64,000 nucleotides of DNA, from the NCBI GenBank assembly GCA_004335835.1, contig RWJK01001481.1, positions 7,129-71,128 on the forward strand, written 5' to 3'. Source of the stretch: Scenedesmus sp. ARA3. Taxonomy: Eukaryota > Chlorophyta > Chlorophyceae > Sphaeropleales > Scenedesmaceae. The position numbers and the translations under genes are program-made. This document shows, piece after piece, positions 35,417-47,842 of this stretch. Every line of letters starts with the position of its first letter. Position 1 is the first letter of the stretch. The notes under the pieces are model-generated. The model was not told the origin of the DNA. It did not search any database and was given only the letters and a program-made list of their open reading frames with translations.

Positions 35417-35649
35417 CCTGCTGCAGCGTGTTCACCCAGGGCCCAGGCAAGTACAGCAGCTACGGCGCAGGCAGCATCAGTGCAGTGGGTGCCGGCATCA
35501 ATGAGGGTGCATATGTGAACCTGCGCATTGTGGGCGGTACGGGCAGCTTCTGTTGGGTCAGTGGTGGGCAGCTGCTGTGGAAGAAGGTTGCGCCTGCTCC
35601 CGGTGCCCCAGGAGAGTTGAGCTTCTACCTCACTGAGGGCGACAAATGA
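33822..35649 (+). CDS. Small secreted protein, possibly a dirigent/allene-oxide-cyclase-like beta-barrel
   Basis: ATG at 33822 opens MAARATALLALSLLLLSTGAFAKRPYHG, a clear signal peptide with cleavage likely after AFA. Exons 33822-34084, 34757-34882 and 35427-35649 chain in phase (263+126+223 bases) to about 203 residues. They give ETVAVK-AKSLDPTAGGKEVGYAYWSG...NWQVTF-VFTQGPGKYSSYGAG and end LTEGDK before TGA. The pattern LRIVGGTGSFCWVSGG, after an alternating beta-like region, recalls the GGTG-x-F turn of dirigent and allene oxide cyclase barrels; this is weak, motif-level inference. A hydrophobic open stretch near 34345-34445 could be an additional or alternative exon but is not needed for phase. 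Copies of both the middle-exon start and the terminal-exon end flank the real exons. Confidence 0.7.
34546..34696 (+). repeat. Two 5'-edge copies of the secreted-protein middle exon
   Basis: Copies at about 34546-34585 (degenerate) and 34655-34694 repeat the acceptor and the start of exon 34757-34882 (AKSLDP-A), upstream of it. Confidence 0.7.
34964..35150 (+). repeat. 28-bp tandem repeat and CAG tract in the last intron of the secreted-protein gene
   Basis: Three units containing CAGTGCTGTGATGG and CACATGCACCTTA, then a run of about 15 CAG triplets at 35105-35150. Neither is coding in the chosen model. Confidence 0.75.
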
Positions 35650-35669
35650 GCTGCTGGGAAGGTGACAAG

Positions 35670-35950
35670 AAGTGACAGGCTGCTGGGTCAGTGGTGGGCA
35701 GCTGCTGTGGCAAAAGGTTGACCTTCGCAATGCTCCAGGAGAGTTGACCTTCTTTTTGACCGAAAGCAACAAGTGAGCTGCTGTATACATGAGAAGAGTC
35801 TTCTTCAGAGACGATCGCCTGGTTAGGAGGGTCTCACCAGGCTGGGGTACAGCCTGCAGCTGTGCAGCGTGACCTGATATGAGTTGCCTTTTGCGCCCCT
35901 TGGGAGCTGACCTTTTGTTTGACTGAGGGCGCCAAGTGAGCTGCTGCATA
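35670..35950 (+). repeat. Two 3'-edge copies of the terminal exon of the secreted-protein gene, with stop codon
   Basis: Copies at about 35683-35777 (WVSGGQLLW...ELTFFLTESNK-stop) and 35908-35942 (ELTFCLTEGAK-stop) lie in the 3' flank. They carry the C-terminal codons, a TGA and the following GCTGCTG. Same geometry as the donor-edge copies, but the duplicated edge is the end of the gene. Confidence 0.8.
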
Positions 35951-37303
35951 GGTTCACAAAGGTGACTGGCTGTTGGAGGTCTACCAGGAAAGCTACAGCC
36001 TGCAGCTGTGAGGTTTGACCAGAAGATTATGATGTACTGCGCCTGCTGTTGCAGCACGGCTGCAACATGCTGTGCAGTGTGTTGGGTGCCGTGCAGCTCA
36101 GTGGCTGCGGTTGCACCCGCAGCCTACGATGGTTGATAAGGTGTTGGTGTGTCTTGCACAAGCAATGTGTCAAGGAGAAGAGTCTAGGTCTTGTGCAGTG
36201 GCATCAAGCATTCTTTGGCTGCGGTGGGGCTCTCAAGCTGTGAAAACTGCAGCAGAGTTTTCATGTCCACGGCCACGTTGCTCTTTGGTCTGGCGGTTAT
36301 CATCTGTATCAGGATGCACAAGGCACTTCGTCAATGCCAGCGAGGAAAATGCATCATTCGATTTCAGAGCTCCACCATGATGTAATGAGACGCATTCCTG
36401 GGTGCAACGGCAGGAGCATGCGCTGCGTTGCATGCACTTGCAATGATTGAACTGCATGCACGTTATAAACCTTGAATACAGGAGCAGGTGACCACTCAGC
36501 TGGGCCAGCATACATGTACTGCTGTAGCACACTGTACTTGAAGTACTGCTGTTGCTGCAGCACTGCTGCCAGAGGCATACAACGGCAGCGGGTGTGGGTG
36601 TGCGGTGTTTAGAGGCTCCTACTCTTGTCACGGCTTGCAATGGGATCGGTTAACGCTGCCGCTGCCGAAATCTGCCATGTTGGCTGCACCAGCCCAGCGT
36701 TGAACAGCACAGGGCTGCCTTCTTTGATCAGGCTAGCTTGCTTTGTCGTGTGGCACATTGTTCTCATATACGGCCATTATTGATTGAACTCAGCGTCTCG
36801 GGGCCAGGTCAGCAGCTTCCTGCCTGAGATAGTGGTGGGCTTGTGCGACATGTATTTGACCAGTCGCACCTGTTACACTGGTCACATGATGTCGGCCAGA
36901 CACTTAAATAATCAGTTTTTATACACGCAACCTATAAGAATCACAAATTGTGATTACATGTGACTCCGGCGGGCTGTCCATAATTGCAGAGGCAGTACCT
37001 TCACTGTTGGGTGCAAGCATAAGGACGTTCTACGTCGCGGAACAGCACCGCTGATACAAAGTGAGCAACCAAGCTTCTTAAATCAAATGGAACATAATGG
37101 AAGCCTGCACGTTTTATGCGGGACTTGCCCACCAACGCTTTAACACTGCACAATGACTCCAGCTGCAGTCAAACCTGTGGTTGGGTGGTGTTGATGCTTG
37201 ATGCCTAGACTCAAAAACCAACCCAAAAAGAACCATATGACGTGCTATACCAACGTATATGTTTCGTTGCAGATCTAGGCCGCAGCTGTGCGTGGCGCAC
37301 GTC
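35950..37303. other. Intergenic interval upstream of the surface glycoprotein
   Basis: About 1.35 kb, more AT-rich to the right; no gene recognised. An upstream in-frame ATG at 37259 would extend the glycoprotein by 15 residues. Confidence 0.45.
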
Positions 37304-40300
37304 ATGGAGCGGGCCAGGCAGCAAGGGTTCTTTGCTGCACAACAGCAGAACATCCTGCAGCTGCTCATTGCAACCCTGCTGCTCCTTGGCTGCGGCCTGC
37401 AACCGGCAGCGGCAGTTGCTGCTTGCACCACAAATGCTAGCTTCACTGGCTTGGGATGTGCCAGTGCCCTTACAGCAGTTCAGGCCCTGGTGGGAAACAA
37501 CAGTGGCATCACAATCGGCAATGCCACCTTCACTGGAAGTACTTCGGCTAGTTGCTCTGCCACAGATGGCCAGCTTGGCATCATCACCAACTTTGGACCC
37601 TGCCACTACCTGGGCACCACAGCAGGCTTCACAGGCTCAAGTGAGTGGTGTCAGCAGTCAAAGCAATGTCAGTCAAGCACTGTCAGCCGACTTGGCACGG
37701 TTCCAAACAATCTCACCTGAATGCCAGACGTTCAAAACAATGTCAGGCGATTGCCAAACAGCACAAGCTGCAACTACAGCATGTCTGTTGCGGCAGAGGC
37801 TGCCATGCATGGCATATGCGGGTGATCTTGGGTATATTGGGTATGTCTCAGCAGTCTGCAGGAATTCATGTTTAACACAGCTCGCTTGCATGTGGTTGAA
37901 CGACCATCTCATGCCTGGCGTGATCCGGTTATGTTTAGTGACACTCAACTTCAAAAGAAGTGATGCCAGCAACCCCTACGCTCTAGACTGAGCAACTGAC
38001 AAGCTCAACGTATGATTTTTAGCATTGCTGTGATCATGCTGCTGACACGGATCGGGTGGTGCTTGCTGCAGGTGCTGTTGTGTTGAGCACAGGCAAGGCC
38101 AAGTTTGCCGCATCAAGCACAGCTGTTGCAGAGACAGCGGATTCCACTACAAATTACTTCAATACATCGAATGGAAATGCAGACCCCGAGTTTGTAGTAG
38201 CTTTGACATCCATTGGACTTGACAGCTACACCAACTCAGTGTTTGATGCTGCAACGTTGGCGTTTGACATTCAGTCCTCCAAGCCCGGCATTCTGGAGTG
38301 GCAGTACGTGATGGGCAGCACTGAGTACAGCTTTTTAAAATTGCCCTTAGGATCAACATCATTCATGGACGCCTTTGTCATGTCAGTCAAAGCTCCTGGT
38401 GACTCAGTTGGAACCATTCTGACCAAAGTGCCTGGCACCAACAGCAGTGTGGCAATCAGCACTGTCAACTGGGAGACCAACAGCAATTCCTACATCGACA
38501 ACCGAGCAAATCCCCCTGCCCGGGCTACAGCAGCAAGCGGCCTGACTACCCTCTTAAAAACTCAGGCGTACGAAATTGCGGCTGGAGTCCGGTACAGGAT
38601 CAAGTTGGTGGTGGCAGACATTGGTGACAACACGTACGACACCATGGTCTGGGTCAAAGCCGGTTCCCTGCAGATCTCATGTAAGTCTTACGTCTTGCAG
38701 AATGTGTCGGCTTGGGAATATGTCACTTGCCAGTTGGCAAGCCAGGTGGTTTGAATCATGTCAAAGCACCATGATGCTCAATGTGTGCATGCAGATGTTT
38801 GAGCTCCGCAAGATCCACTTGCTGCTCATTTGTTTTCTTCGATAGCTGGTGGCAATGTCCCGCACCCTTGCTGTCAAATTTGAGCATCACATACCTGTTC
38901 TAATCCATTGTTTTGCAGCTGACTGTGTTGGAAGCTGGCAGTCAGTGCCTGGCGCAACCTGTGTCAAGCAATGCCAAGGAGGCAATGGCACCTGGCAGGA
39001 GGTCTTCAAAGTTACACAGGCTGCCTATCCTGGAGGAGCTTCCTGCGAGGCCGCAGATGGTGACACTCGCACTGCCAACTGCACAAACAGCACCCCTTGC
39101 CCAATCAACTGCGTGGGCTCCTGGCAAGTCACAGCTCCCTGCAATGCTTCCTGTGGCAATGGCGTTGGCTTCACTACTGAACGCTTCAGCATCAGCGTCC
39201 AAGCACAGTACAATGGCACAGCTTGTGCGGCTACAAACGGCACGGTGCGCACCGTCACCTGCAGCAACAGCACCCCGTGCCCCATCAACTGCCAAGGTGC
39301 GTGGCAGGTGGCAGCACCTTGCAATGCCACCTGCAACAGTACTGGCTACATCACAGAGCAGTATATTGTCACAGTCCCAGCGCAGTTCGGCGGGACAAAC
39401 TGTACGGCAGCTCATGCAGCAGTACGTCTTGTGAACTGCAGCAACAGCCAGCCATGCCCCATCAACTGCCAAGGGGTTTGGGAGGAGGTGACACCCTGCA
39501 ACGGCTCATGCAACAACGGCAGCGGCATTGCTACAGACCGCTACAAGGTCACTGTGCAAGCGCAGCACAATGGAACGCAATGCGAGGCCGCTCACTGTGA
39601 AGAGCGTACACGCAACTGCACCAACACTACGCCTTGCCCTGTCAATTGTGAAGGGGCGTGGGTGGTGGCGGTTCCATGCAATGGTGCGTGCGACAATGGC
39701 ACTGGCTTCACAACTGAGAGTTTCAACGTCACTGTGGCAGCAGAGTACAATGGGACAGCATGTGAGGCGGCTAATGGCACCCTGCGCTTCCCAAACTGCA
39801 CCAACACCGATCCCTGCCCAGTGAACTGCACAGGAAGCTGGCAGCTGGCCGCAGCCTGCAATGCGTCATGCGGCAATGGCACTGGCTTTACTACTGAGTA
39901 CTTCAATGTGGTTACTGAAGCGCTGTACAATGGCACATGTGAGGCTGCCAATGGCACACTTCGCTTCCCAAGCTGCGTCAACACCGATCCTTGCCCAGTG
40001 GATTGCTTTGGAGCTTGGGTGCCGCTGTCACCATGCAACGCTTCATGCGGCAATGGCACTGGCGCTTCCACTGAGTATTTCAGTGTGGTGACTGAAGCCC
40101 AATTCAATGGCTCCTGTGAGGCGGCCAACGGCACGCTGCGGTTCCCAAGCTGCAACAACAGTGATCCTTGCCCTGTGGACTGCATTGGAGCTTGGCAACT
40201 GGCACAATCATGCAACGCTTCATGTGGCAACGGCACGGGCTTTATGAAGGACCAATATGTGATCCTCACTGCAGCGGCACACAACGGCAGCCAGTGCACA

Positions 40301-41413
40301 CATGCAGCGGGCGACGAGCAACTGATCAACTGCAGCAACCCCGCGCCATGCCCTACCTGCAACATGACAGACCCTGGCTGGTGGGGACCATCACAGTTTG
40401 CCTGCCCCAGGGGCTTTGTACTCAACAGCGCAAACAGCAGCAGCCAGCAGCTTGATGCTGCCACGTGCTGCATGCGCTACCCACTGGTTGTACCAGCACC
40501 GCTGCCTGAGCTACCAGCAGCAGGCAAAGCCATTGTGGGTGGCAACCTGAGCATCATTGGAAGCAGCGCAGCGCCACGCATCAACAGCAGCAGCAACGAC
40601 AGCCAGGTCCTGCTGTCGCCACGCACAACGCAGCTGAATGGCACGCTGGTGTTCACAACGCTGGGCCTGAGCCTGCCCTGGTTTGGCAACTTCAGCACCT
40701 CCCGCCTCATGGCATGGCAGTACAAGCCAGACCTGCAGATGTTTGCCACTCAGGTGGCAGTGGACGGGACTTTCAACGTGCAAAACACTGCAACTGGGGA
40801 GTTCAAGCTTGTAGATGTGGCTGGCTTTGTGAACCTGCTCAGTGCCACATACCCTGGGCCTGGTTTCACTGGCAGGTACCAGCTGACAGGAGACCTCACC
40901 CTTACTCCTAATCCCTTCCTTGACAACAACACTCCACCTGCCGGAAGCAACCGCCGCAAGCTTGCAGGACCTGGCTTGAATGCGCTGGCGGCACCTGTGC
41001 AGGGAGCAGTTGCGGTGCGGGAGCAGCGCATTACTGGCACCACTAGTGCCAATGCCACCAGCGGCATTGCTTACATTGATCCTGATGGGTCTGTCATTGT
41101 GGATGGTGAGGTGCCTGAGCTGCTGCGTGCTCCTTGGCTCGGCATGCCATGCACAGCAGAGGCATGTGACGGCGCATACCCCTATGATGCTGTTGTATCT
41201 GGCCTGCCGCCTCGGCAGCGTCGCAAGAGCTGGTTCAATGTGGACGCGCTGCTAGGTGGTTTGATCGGCGGTGTTGCGCTGCTTGCGTTTGTGGTTGTTG
41301 GGCTTCTGGCGTTGATCAAACGGCGCAAGCGCAGATCCAAGTACATCCAGCAAGATGCTCCAGAGAACAATGCTGCTGTTGCAGCCTCAGCTGTTCGGCA
41401 TGGTGACTGCTGA
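37304..41413 (+). CDS. Type I membrane surface glycoprotein: choice-of-anchor-L-like domain plus eight Cys-rich repeats
   Basis: Exons 37304-37640, 38072-38680 and 38919-41413 join in phase to about 1146 residues. The N-terminus (MERARQQGFF then ILQLLIATLLLLGCGLQPAAAVA) is a signal peptide. Exon 2 encodes a domain with SKPGILEWQYVMGSTEYSF, DAFVMSVKAPG, IDNRANPP and YRIKLVVADIGDNTYDTMVWVKAGS, resembling choice-of-anchor-L domains of surface adhesins. Exon 3 carries eight ~57-residue repeats of the form CxGxWxxxxxC-N-xxC...CEAANGT-R-xxC-N-xxPCPxxC, thrombospondin-1-like in Cys and Trp spacing and dense in N-x-S/T sites. After a non-repeated region comes one transmembrane helix, LLGGLIGGVALLAFVVVGLLALI, then KRRKRRSK and a short cytoplasmic tail. 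A role in adhesion, cell wall or mating contact is inferred. Confidence 0.85.
38919..40372 (+). repeat. Eight in-frame Cys-rich modules of about 170-180 bp
   Basis: Module starts DCVGSW, NCVGSW, NCQGAW, NCQGVW, NCEGAW, NCTGSW, DCFGAW and DCIGAW. Each has six conserved cysteines and an AANGT-like stretch. Neighbouring modules 6 and 7 are closest, suggesting recent internal duplication. All are within one exon. Confidence 0.9.
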
Positions 41414-44400
41414 GCAATGTGCTTGGGAGATTTATAGATGACAATATTAAACAAGAACTTGAGTGCATTCTCTGCAAACAGCAGTCTGCAATGTGCATCA
41501 TGAAGGTTGATCAACAGCTGATTTCTGCATCCAGCTTGCAGGCATTGGTTATATGTTGCCATGGCTTGAAGTTGCTTACTGCTCACAATATATGACTTTT
41601 CTGGGTTGTTGCACTTAGAGAGTTTGATTCCTGCACCTGGCCTTGGTGTGTTATGATCCTTGTGACCTGCTGTGGTTCTTTCTTGCCCGTGCTGATGATC
41701 TGCTCTGCGATCAACCCTAGGTGCCAAAACAGCTTATCGTTGCATCAGCTGTGAAGCTTTTCACCAGCAACATCCTCAACATATGTTTGGGCCAGCGCAT
41801 GCTGCTGGCAAACCACAAGGGCAGGCTTTCAATTAAAGGTTGCAACCCCTATCTCGCAAGAAGTGAAACCAACTTCTTATCCCTGCCTGCATGTTGTTTG
41901 CATGCAATGCTACGCAATGTGTGTTGCCCTGTTGTCACCATCATACTATGATAGTACACACACAACATCGCTGCAGTCTTAGTTTGTTGAAGTTGAGATC
42001 TGGTTGGTATTCACGGCTGGCTTCTTGGTTTTGAGTTCAGCATCTCAAGGAGCTTCTGCATGGCTATGATCCACCCTGTGGCACCAATGATGCCAGTTGC
42101 AACAGACCCCTGTCTGAGGTTCTGTGTGCCAAAGGGCTTCTTCCCCAGCAGCAAACATAAAACCAAAACAACTACTGTGCGCTTGATGAGCACTGGTGAC
42201 ACCATGTTCGCCAGTTGCTGCTTGTTATATCAGGAAGTACTAGTGTTTCTGTCACCTGCCTGCAGTGCTGCGCTGCTTTTGGCACCAAAGCGCCAAAACA
42301 TGCTCAACCCTGGTTTGACAGCTGATGTTATATCCTTTTCAAACTTTTGGACTATCTTCATGCATGCAACAGCTTGCATGCTTGTGTTGAGAGCTGATTT
42401 TTGAGCATCATAAACAGTGATGCTGCATCTTGGCTTGACATGCATGTTAGCAATCAAGCCATATGGCTTGACACGTTGTGGCCGCATCTACCAAAACTTG
42501 TTGAATGTTGGGACTGCAGTTTTTGACGTTTGCTTCCTTGCAGCTGTCTCTAGTATAGTAAGAACTGAGCCCTTTTGTCATGCCAGATCACTCACTTCTG
42601 TCACAACAGGATGTGGATGTTAATTACAGCAGCTCATTCTGTTGCCATAACAGCTGTGTTGTTGTGTTAATGACGGCCGAATTGCTGTTACAGCTGCTGA
42701 GTCACCATTATCATAACAGCCGAGTCAGTGTCGCTGTAGCAGCTGAGTCACTAGCAGGATGCCAGCTGTGTAACCGTTGACTTGACAAAGGCACTCTTTT
42801 TGCATCGCTGCATTGTGTGGCTGTGCCACATAAAACACTTGTGGCCAATGCGGCCCATCATAGCCTACAGGTCCAGTGGTCTTTTGAGGCCAGTTGTTCC
42901 TTGAGGGAGCAGAGTTGTTAGCCGTCATGGGCATACATGTCAGCATGGCATGCGCATGGCTGCACATGGGCAGCAGGCACAGCTGGCAGCTCTTTTGACG
43001 CATTTGCAGCAGATGCGGTGTGGAGCTGAAGCCTTTGCGGCAAAGCTGCTGCAGTGGGCAGGATGCTTGTCATCTAAGGGAGGGACTGGTGTGTGGTATA
43101 TACCATATATGCTCAGGGTTTTAGAGTGCTTTATACCCGGGCACATTGCTGCCAGGGCATTACGTGGCTTACTGCCCGCAGCGGCACACACTTGGCATGA
43201 GTGGATTGTAGGATGCATCATTGCAGAAATGTGTACCACAGCTGTTGTGTGACGCTATTAGTGTTGAGGAACTGCCTTACACAAAGGGTGTAGCACTGCG
43301 CAATGCTACCAACAGAATCTCTGGCATTGATAACATTGCAAGCACTGCTGCATTGTGTGACGTGTTTGAGTCCCCAGGATCTTCTCTTGGTGTTACTCGC
43401 TCCTGCATCAAGGCTACAAGCAGCGCATGGATATGCACGAGGCCTGGCTGCCACGAGTTGGAGGCACCGGGACAGCTGCTGAGTGCTGCTGCCAGCACCA
43501 CCCGGGGTGGCGCGCGTACGCTTCTGCATCGTGGTTACAGGCAGCACTTATAACACTGCGAGATGCATGATTCCCGTGTGCGGCTGCTACATTGCCGCCA
43601 GGCGAGCCACGACCGTGGCACAGTGCACGGTGTGCAGTATCAGCAGCTGCTTCATTCTCTCCATTATGAAGGGCCCTATGTTGTTTTCTCATCACCCGAG
43701 TGCAGCACAAACTGCCAGGCAGGCATCAAGTGTGGAGCAGAGTATGATTGCAGCTGTGGTTTGCTTGGTTGCACATGATGTGCTCTGCTGATGTATCTGG
43801 CCACTGGCCATAAACAATGCCAGTGCCTGGCTTTGCGCAGTATGCTGGCTGGGCTAGCAGTACTGTTGATCCTGCCACTACTGCACACGTTGGCAGCTAG
43901 CGCATTGCAGCATTGACCCGCACGGCTGACCCTTTATCAGTACATTTTCAAACTGAACTGCTTGGTGAGATGCACTCGTCTACAGCAATAAGCACTGCTT
44001 ATGCCAGTGCTTTGCAACGGCGGTAGTTACATGACCGCTGCTTGAACCATTTGCTATACAGCCTGATATCACTGGGTATTGATACTCAGTGCAGCCTGGT
44101 CCACGCAAGTGCGCGGGACCAGATTCGGACGTGCATTGTCTCCTGTCATGAGCCACCAAGCTTGGGCACATGCATGACCTTATATTTGCAGTAGCTCTAT
44201 TCAAGAAGTCACACATGCAACTGACAAAAGCCGTCAGCCAGCCATCTCCCCGGCTTCGTACCTAGGAGCCTCCTCAAACCGCCACAGCCAAATGCTGCGC
44301 GCATACTGCCGCAGCTGCTGCACCTCTGTCTCGTGAGCTGAGCTGAGTGATATATGCAGTTGGACGCCAACTGCTGCTGCTAGTAACTTGGCATTGAAGG

Positions 44401-44666
44401 TAGTGAAGTTGCTGAGCAAACAGTCGCTGTAGAGCTACAGGAAAAAGGGACCAGACGGCTGGATGCAGTCTCTCTCGACACCTCATCACTGGTCACTCGC
44501 ATGTCCGTTGCGTTGCAGCTGTCGCAGCCCTGCTTGCTGCGCTCAGCGCAGCCTGCAAATCAAACAAATGAACAATGCCACAGCTACCCCTGCAATGACG
44601 CCGTGTGCTGGACGGTAAACAAAACACTGGCAAATGCATGCACATGCAATATTTGCAAGGCTGGGC
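41414..44666. other. Long convergent intergenic interval
   Basis: About 3.2 kb between two convergent genes. A stretch at 42590-42780 has repeated CAGCTG and TGAGTCA-type sites. Cys-containing plus-strand open stretches at 43221-43553 and 43563-43778 (ending ECSTNCQAGIKCGAEYDCSCGLLGC) have no recognised family or splice context. The right end carries copies of the last exon of the next gene. Confidence 0.45.
44230..44560 (-). repeat. 3'-edge copy of the terminal exon of the radical SAM gene, with stop codon
   Basis: 44234-44340 repeats EVQQLRQYARSIxLWRFEEAPRYEAGEMAG-stop. About 44483-44555 repeats sequence from further inside the same exon, separated by ~140 unrelated bases. It lies downstream of the real terminal exon. 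Confidence 0.8.
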
Positions 44667-44882
44667 CTAGCCGGCCATCTCCCCAGCCTCATATCTAGGA
44701 GCCTCCTCAAACCGCCACAGCCCAATACTGCGAGCATACTGCCGCAGCTGCTGCACCTCATCACTGCTCACTGGCCTGTTGATATCTTCATAGCTGTCCC
44801 AGCCCTGCCTGCTGCGCTGCTCACCAGAGCCAACCAGGTGGCGAGGGGAGTACTGCTCCATGATGTGCACGTAGGTGTCCCT

Positions 44883-44923
<41 letters not shown>

Positions 44924-46724
44924 TGTCACGGTTCACCCAGACAGGACAGTCCACACGGCTGCTGCCCAGAGCCCAAGTGCCGCCGCCGCCGCCGCCGCAG
45001 CAGCAGCAGCAGCAGCTGTCACAGTCCACACGGCTGCTGCCCAGAGCCCAGGTGCCGCAGCAGCGGACTCCTCTTGATCTACGCATGCGCATTGCAACGC
45101 ACACGGCCACGCCCACCTGCCCAGTTCCATCACCACCCAGTCCAGGATTGCTTTCCCTTCATCAACCAGGCCAGGCATCACCAGGTGGCGCAGCAGCAGG
45201 CCACGCTTGGCCAGGCCGTCAGGGGAGAACACCAGGTCGCCCACCTGCATTCAGACAGACAGTTCGGCAGCGCAGTGGGGCATGTGCTTGTCAGCTGCGC
45301 TCTGATCGGCAGGCGGTAGGCAGCAGGCCGCGCTTGAACAGGCGGTAAGGAGAAAACCATTTCCAACCTGCACACCCGCAGACAGTTGAGCAGCGCAGAC
45401 AGTTGAGCAGCGCAGTGGGGCACGTGCTTGTCAGCTGCGCAGCAAGGCTCTGATCAGCAGGCAGCAGGCGGCAGGCGGCACTTGGCCAGGCCGTCAGGCG
45501 GAAACAACAGTTCTCCAACCTGCAATTCACAGCAGGTGAACACAGTGATGCAGGAAGATCATCGCCAACTCGACATCACCAGGTGGCGCAGCAGCAGGCC
45601 GCGCTTGGCCAGGCCATCAGGAGAAAATACCAGGTCGCCAACCTGCAAAGTTGTGGAAAACGGCACGAAGCAGTGCAGCAGCATGAGCAGCGTCGGCTGC
45701 TCAGAAGGCGCTGCCTGGCAGGCAGAAAGTATGATATCCCATGCTCAGCTGATACAGCTGCGTTGCCACCTCCCGCAAACGTCGCACTCCAGCAGCAAGC
45801 TATCACACAGATCAAGCAGCACCTCTTCAGCTTTCACCTGGAGGGCACGCTGAAAGCCATAGCACCTGATACCATCACGCCTAACAGACACATCCGCAGT
45901 ACACAATAGGCGCAAACACCAACCTCCAATGGCAGGCTATCATGCGCAACAAGTAGCCAGGGCCCCCACATGTCTGTTCATCTCTTTGATCACTGCCTTT
46001 GCCACTTCTGCATAGTCGTGCGCCTTTGCGCCTTAGCACAGCGCTGGCCTGACTCTGCTGTGAAGAACTTTGAATCTGGCAAATGAATCTGAGCAAGGCC
46101 ATCCATGAGTGCCAGGGAGGGCATTACAAACCAGCAGCACACATGTTATGTGTCCAGTTTGTACTCAGATCCAACGACCAATCACTGTGCGCTATGCAGC
46201 CAGTTCTTGAAGCGCACCTGTCTGTGCATCTTCTTGATCGCTGCCTTTGCCACTTCTGCATAGTCCCGCGCCTTTGCGTAGCGCTGGCCCGACTCTGCCG
46301 TGAAAAGCTTGAAATCTGGCATGTAAATCTCAGCAAGGCCATCCATGAGTGCCAGGGAAGGCATTACAGACCAGCAGCACACATGTTATGTGTCCAATTA
46401 GTAATCAGATCCAACGATCGATCACTGTGCGCTGTGTAGCCAGTATCCAAAGCGCACCTGTCTGTGCATCTCCTTGATCGCTGCCTTTGCCACTTCTGCA
46501 TAGTCGCGCGCCTTTGCGTAGCGCTGGCCTGACTCTGCCGCGAAAAACTTAAAGTCTGGCATGTAGATGTCAACAAGGCCATCCATGAGGGCCAGTGAGG
46601 GCAGGCCATCATACGCGCTGGTGTTGTAGATGATAGGAATGTTTAGGCCCTTCTCCACTGCTGCTGCAATGGCTTCCACCAGCTTTGGTGGGGAGAGGAG
46701 CAGCAGCAGCATCAGCATCAGCAT

Positions 46725-46755
<31 letters not shown>

Positions 46756-47800
46756 TGCAGCAGCTGTGAAGCAGTGTTGTAGATCATGGACATGTTCAGG
46801 CCCTGATGTGGAGGCGGCATCCCAAGCAATTGCTACAATGGTACAGTTGCAAGCAGTTTTGCTTGAAATGCCTCGTGCAGTTACCATGCGCATGCAGGCA
46901 GCAGCATCCAAAGCAGCAGGCTTGCATCGTTCGTTTCACCACCTCCTACTGCTCTACTGCACAGCACATCCCATGTTATGATACAAATTTTATAAGGCAA
47001 GTTTATGACATGCTCCGCACCTGAGGAGCCACGTGTTCTGGTGTCACAAAGTTGATGTTGTGGCAGTTTCCAAAGTCCTGCAGCTTCATCATCCAGTCAG
47101 CAAGCTCCGCCCCTGACAGCTCAAAGCCTGCGGGAATAGCACATGCCACAGAAACTCGGATATGCAGTGGAAACTTGAAAGTGCACTTGAAACTTGCATT
47201 GTGCAGCTTCATCATCCAGTCAGCAAGCTCCACCCCTGACAGCTCAAAGCCTGCGGGAATGTAAATATGACAGTTGGAAGGGGACAGCCAAATACTAGTG
47301 GCTGCTTGGCCTGCGCTGCTGCTGCCTCTGCCATTACTGTGTTATTCAGCACATCAGCTGCATCACTTGCTTCAGGTTCTGCGCCTGCTGGCTCCAGGCA
47401 CCTGCGGCATCTATATATGAAGGCAGCGACTTGACAAGCCATGGTGAGAGGTAACATCTTTTTCTGCTGCGTGCGGTGCTCACCCACACTGACACCTGCA
47501 TCCACAACCCTGCAGCAAAGCCTTCTGCTGCACATAAACATCCCACTGCAGCGTCAAACACAGGGCATTAGGTGCTGCACATGAGCTGGCTTTGTGTCTC
47601 TTCCCCTTGCCCACCTGCTCGCTTCTGGCTGATGTCCCAGTTCTGGCAGAACACGCAGCGCAGGTTGCACATGGAGAAAAAGACAGTGCCGCTGCCGTTC
47701 CAGCCCTGCAGCAACAGCAGCAGCAGCACAGGGTATCAGCAGCATCAAGTTGCACAAAGAGAAGAGACACCGTGCCGCTGCCGTTCCAGCCCTACAATAG

Positions 47801-47842
<42 letters not shown>

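Noticed and set aside
43563..43778. Cys-rich plus-strand open frame, possibly a SET-associated or zinc motif
   Set aside because: Too short, no matching neighbouring exon, and cysteine spacing fits no family I can name.
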